NCBI RefSeq assembly: GCF_019645835.1
Contig: NZ_CP080998.1
Coordinates: 3,782,001-3,846,000, forward strand
Source: Mycolicibacterium holsaticum DSM 44478 = JCM 12374
GTDB taxonomy: Bacteria; Actinomycetota; Actinomycetes; Mycobacteriales; Mycobacteriaceae
Direction of reading: 5' to 3'
DNA: 64,000 bases
The notes below the pieces were generated by a model. It saw only the letters and a list, made by a program, of their open reading frames with translations, did not search any database and was not told the DNA's origin. The translations under genes were made by a program, and so were the position numbers. Below are positions 61,238-64,000 of this stretch, piece after piece; the stretch's first letter is position 1, and the number at the start of each line of letters is the position of its first letter.

Positions 61238-61324
61238 GTGGGAAAGGGTGGGGTGCGTTCGTGCACGGCTTCCCGGCAACCGACGGTAGCTTTAGCCTGT
61301 CAGACCGACGAGTGTGGAGGTTGT

Positions 61325-61999
61325 GTGAAGGCCCTTCTGAAGATGCTGGGGTTGGGGCTTGTTGAACTGGTCGTGTTCGGCTTGGTGCTGTTCGGGCTCG
61401 CCGGAACGTTCGACTACTGGCAAGCGTGGGCTTTCCTGGCGGTGTTCGCCCTGTCGACGTGGCTGCCCAGCATGTACCTGCTGCGCACGAATCCCGATGC
61501 CCTGCAACGACGTAAGCATGCTGGGCCGGTCGCCGAGACCCGCGCGGTGCAAAAGCTGTTGATCGCCGGCTGGTACTCGTCGCTGGCGGCGATGGTTCTG
61601 GTGAGCGGCCTTGACCATCGGTTCGGCTGGTCGTCGGTACCGGCGGCGATCAGCGTGGCCGGTGACGTCCTGGTCGCCGTCGGGCTCGGGGTGACCAGCC
61701 TGGTGGTGATCCAGAACAGCTTCGCGGCTTCCACGGTCCGGGTGGAGTCGGACCAGAAGCTCGTCGATACCGGTCTGTACGGCCTGGTGCGCCATCCCAT
61801 GTACACCGGCAACGTCATCACGATCGTCGGCTTCCCGCTTGCGCTCGGCTCCTACTGGGGACTGGTCGCGGTCATACCCGGCGTGATCACGCTCATCTTG
61901 CGCATCAACGACGAAGAGAAGCTGCTTCGCGAAGAGCTGGACGGGTACCGCGAGTACGCGCAGAAGGCGCGCTACCGGCTGGTGCCCCTGATGTGGTGA
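61325..61999 (+). CDS. Isoprenylcysteine carboxyl methyltransferase-family membrane protein
   Basis: The 224-residue protein has about five membrane helices (near residues 8-28, 33-52, 78-98, 110-130 and 160-185) and the ICMT/PEMT signature LVRHPMYTGNVITIVGFPLALGS, whose RHP(M)Y motif binds S-adenosylmethionine. Such proteins methylate small lipids or quinone-like compounds at the membrane. GTG 61325 is supported by GGAGG four bases upstream. It stands alone between minus-strand genes, so any tie to the NRPS is uncertain. Confidence 0.82.
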   Translation: MKALLKMLGLGLVELVVFGLVLFGLAGTFDYWQAWAFLAVFALSTWLPSMYLLRTNPDALQRRKHAGPVAETRAVQKLLIAGWYSSLAAMVLVSGLDHRFGWSSVPAAISVAGDVLVAVGLGVTSLVVIQNSFAASTVRVESDQKLVDTGLYGLVRHPMYTGNVITIVGFPLALGSYWGLVAVIPGVITLILRINDEEKLLREELDGYREYAQKARYRLVPLMW

Positions 62000-62011
62000 C
62001 CGTCGGCACGC

Positions 62012-64000
62012 TCACCCCGATTCGCCGGCCCGGCTGACGGCGGAACCTTCGCTCAACGAGCTGTCTTCGTCCAACAGCCGGCTCAGGCTCCGAACGGTCG
62101 GCGCGTCGAACAACGTTGGCACGGTGAGGTGTACGTCCAGGGCCGTGTTGATCGCGGCGACCGCCCGCATGGCCGCGAGCGAATCCCCGCCGAGTTCGAA
62201 GAACGACTCGTCGACGCCGACGCGGTCCACCCCGAGCACCTGGGCGTAGATGCTGGCCAGGATCTGCTCGACCAGCGTGGCCGGCGCCGCATAGCCGCCG
62301 GTGTCGCGGGGTTCGGGGGCCGGAGCCACCGACGCAGTCGAGGACGCCCGTTTGCTCCACCGGTCCAGCCAGGAGTGCTTGCCGGTATGCAGCACGTCCA
62401 TCGACAAGAGCCGCCGGCCCGGATGGGCGGTCATCGCGACCAGCACCTGCTTGAACCGCTCCATCAGCCCTTCGATACCTGCCGCGTCGAACACCTCGGT
62501 GTCGTACTGGACGCGTAACTCCAGTTCGCGGCCCGGACCGGCTTGCACCGCAAGCGGATAGTGGTAGAAGTCGCGGCTGGTGAATCCCGTGATGGCCAAT
62601 CCGTCGACGGCAGGCGGTGTCCCGGTGTCGATCGGATAGTTCTCGTACACGAAGACGGTGTCGAACAGTCGCTCCTGGCCGGTGATCCGGTGGATGTCGC
62701 TGAGCGCCAGGTGCTGATGTTCGAGCGTGTTGTTGTGGGCGCTCTGCAGTTGATCCAGCAGATCCGACGCGGTGGTCTGCGGGGCGATGGTCGCGCGCAC
62801 CGGCACCGTGTTGATCAGCAGGCCCACCATCGATTCCGCGCCGAGCACCTCGGGCGGCCGGCCGGAGACGACCGTGCCGAAGGCCACGTCATGCTGGTCG
62901 GTCAGCGAGGTGAGCAGCACTGCCCAGGCGGCCTGCAGCACGATGTTGACGGTGGTGTGGTGGGAACGCGCCAGCTTGGTGATGCCGCGGGTGGTCTTCG
63001 CGGGTACCCGGAACACTTCGACGCTTCGCCGCGCGAAGCCGAGCTTCTGCGGCGGGCCCACGAGGATCGGGGTCTGGAAGCCGGTGAACAGTTCGCGCCA
63101 CGCCGCTTGTGCCGCAGCGTGATCCCGCTCGGCCAGCCACGTCATGAAGCTGCGGTACGGCGAAGCCGCGGGCAGCCGGTGGCCGTGGTAGCCGGCGAAG
63201 ATCTCCTGCATGAGGATCGGCATCGACCAGCCGTCGAGCACAATGTGGTGGTTGGTCAGCACGAACCGGTGCCGGTCTGCGGCGATGCGGATGAGCGCCA
63301 CCCGGAAGGGTGGCTGGTTGACCAGATCGCACACCGCGGCGCGTTCGTCGGCGCAGATCTGCTCGATACGCTCGTCGACATCCAGATCGGTGCTGTCGCC
63401 GTCCAATTCGACATACCGCCACGGCGTGACGGGGTCAGCGGGGATCAGCTGCACGGGTTGTTCGAACTGCGGGCAGAAGCGGGCGGCCAGGTGCGGATGG
63501 CGGGTGACCACGGCCTGCACCGCGTCGCGCAGGCCGTGGGCGTCGAGCGGACCGCTCAACGCGATGTCCAGTTGCACCGCGTACACGTCGTCGCCGGAAC
63601 TGTTCGCGATGCTGGCGTGGTACAGCAGCCCCTGCTGCAGGGGGGTCAACGGCAGCACGTCGGCGATCGGAGACTGACGATGCAGCTCGTCGATCTTCTG
63701 CTGGCTCAACCGCACCGGCGCGATGTCCGAAGGCGTCAAACCGCCACCACCGCGCCGCACGTGCGCACAGATCCCGGCCAGCGCGTCGAACCACAACCGG
63801 CTGATCCGGGTGACCGCCGTGCGGTCCAGCGCCGACTGCGCCCACGTCCAGGTGGCGTTCAGGTGCGGCCCGGTGTCGGTGTCGATGGTGGCCGCGTTGA
63901 GCTCCACGGTGTGCATCAAGGCGATGGGCATCGCCGCCGCCGCGGCGGTCATCGACAAACCTTCCTGGCTGAACCGCCACACGTCACCGGATGCGTAGGC
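62012..64000 (-). CDS. Non-ribosomal peptide synthetase, C-terminal part (E remnant, C, PCP; no A, no TE)
   Basis: The frame is open to the window edge and 662 residues are visible. The first 75 or so are the end of an epimerization-type domain (VELNAATIDTDTGPHLNATW). A condensation domain follows with DVLPLTPLQQGLLYH and the catalytic HHIVLDG (about 63230-63250). Directly after the C-domain end (WLDRWSKRA, about 62350) comes the linker YAAPATLVEQILASIYAQVL and a carrier domain with ELGGDSLAAM (Ser near 62200). The adenylation domain expected between them, about 450-500 residues, is absent, and there is no thioesterase. The stop at 62012 is clean. The product is unknown. Confidence 0.88.
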   Translation of the reverse strand, partial: AYASGDVWRFSQEGLSMTAAAAAMPIALMHTVELNAATIDTDTGPHLNATWTWAQSALDRTAVTRISRLWFDALAGICAHVRRGGGGLTPSDIAPVRLSQQKIDELHRQSPIADVLPLTPLQQGLLYHASIANSSGDDVYAVQLDIALSGPLDAHGLRDAVQAVVTRHPHLAARFCPQFEQPVQLIPADPVTPWRYVELDGDSTDLDVDERIEQICADERAAVCDLVNQPPFRVALIRIAADRHRFVLTNHHIVLDGWSMPILMQEIFAGYHGHRLPAASPYRSFMTWLAERDHAAAQAAWRELFTGFQTPILVGPPQKLGFARRSVEVFRVPAKTTRGITKLARSHHTTVNIVLQAAWAVLLTSLTDQHDVAFGTVVSGRPPEVLGAESMVGLLINTVPVRATIAPQTTASDLLDQLQSAHNNTLEHQHLALSDIHRITGQERLFDTVFVYENYPIDTGTPPAVDGLAITGFTSRDFYHYPLAVQAGPGRELELRVQYDTEVFDAAGIEGLMERFKQVLVAMTAHPGRRLLSMDVLHTGKHSWLDRWSKRASSTASVAPAPEPRDTGGYAAPATLVEQILASIYAQVLGVDRVGVDESFFELGGDSLAAMRAVAAINTALDVHLTVPTLFDAPTVRSLSRLLDEDSSLSEGSAVSRAGESG

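Larger units (their letters stand above)
61000..61324. other. Divergent intergenic region with dyad and repeat
   Basis: It separates the BKACE-ferredoxin gene from the methyltransferase-like gene. It contains a 10-bp-arm dyad (61095-61118) and the third copy of the dispersed repeat (61161-61237). GGAGG at 61316-61320 is the ribosome binding site of the plus-strand gene. No further gene is visible. Confidence 0.5.

Overview
The window is high-GC actinobacterial DNA and almost certainly comes from a fast-growing Mycobacterium/Mycolicibacterium. The evidence is the tmRNA tag (ADSNQRDYALAA), an antigen 85 mycolyltransferase, a MbtM-type fatty acyl-AMP ligase, F420-dependent enzymes, and gene order matching M. 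tuberculosis Rv3100c-Rv3106 (smpB to fprA), Rv3137-Rv3141 (hisN, fadE24, fadE23, fadB4) and Rv3143-Rv3158 (response regulator, nuoA-N). I see no tRNA, rRNA or CRISPR array; ssrA is the only RNA gene recognised.

Layout. 0-1.4 kb: the end of an IS21-like element next to a lipoprotein gene. 1.4-5.5 kb: ssrA, a mycothiol-dependent-type enzyme, a thioesterase and an IS110 transposase that appears to sit inside a dispersed palindromic repeat. 5.5-10.1 kb (minus): prfB-mscS-Rv3103c-like-ftsE-ftsX-smpB, tightly coupled. 10.3-16.7 kb: fprA, a small membrane protein, hisN, then fadE24-fadE23-fadB4; fadB4 carries a +1 frameshift near its end. 16.8-17.8 kb: secreted antigen 85. 18.1-28.1 kb: an accessory catabolic cluster in two parts. 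The first is a flavin monooxygenase, F420-type reductase, homogentisate-dioxygenase-like enzyme, alpha/beta hydrolase, CoA-transferase and HMG-CoA-lyase-like enzyme. The second is TetR, acyl-CoA dehydrogenase, APH-like kinase and a DUF6285-like protein, which resembles the LvaC/LvaA/LvaB 4-hydroxyacyl-CoA module. 28.3-29.7 kb: NTF2-like, YceI and an atypical receiver protein. 29.8-45.3 kb: a complete nuoA-N operon for proton-pumping NADH dehydrogenase. 45.4-58.2 kb: TetR regulators with oxidoreductases (FAD monooxygenase, Baeyer-Villiger monooxygenase, F420 enzyme, amine oxidase, quinone oxidoreductase), an enoyl-CoA hydratase homologue, a PIG-L deacetylase and a kinase-like protein. 58.2-64 kb: MbtM-like ligase, a BKACE-ferredoxin fusion, an isoprenylcysteine methyltransferase-like protein and the 3' end of an NRPS whose last module has C and PCP domains but no A or TE domain.

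The core genes (trans-translation, cell division, peptide release, complex I) look ordinary. The points of interest are the IS110 insertion into a REP-like repeat between smpB and ssrA; the 18-28 kb catabolic cluster; long intergenic hairpins, two of which are copies of one repeat; a 19-bp sequence that recurs four times, three of them in tandem inside a monooxygenase gene; and the unusual NRPS/FAAL/BKACE-ferredoxin end of the window. Functions are read from motifs and remembered family features; no search was run.
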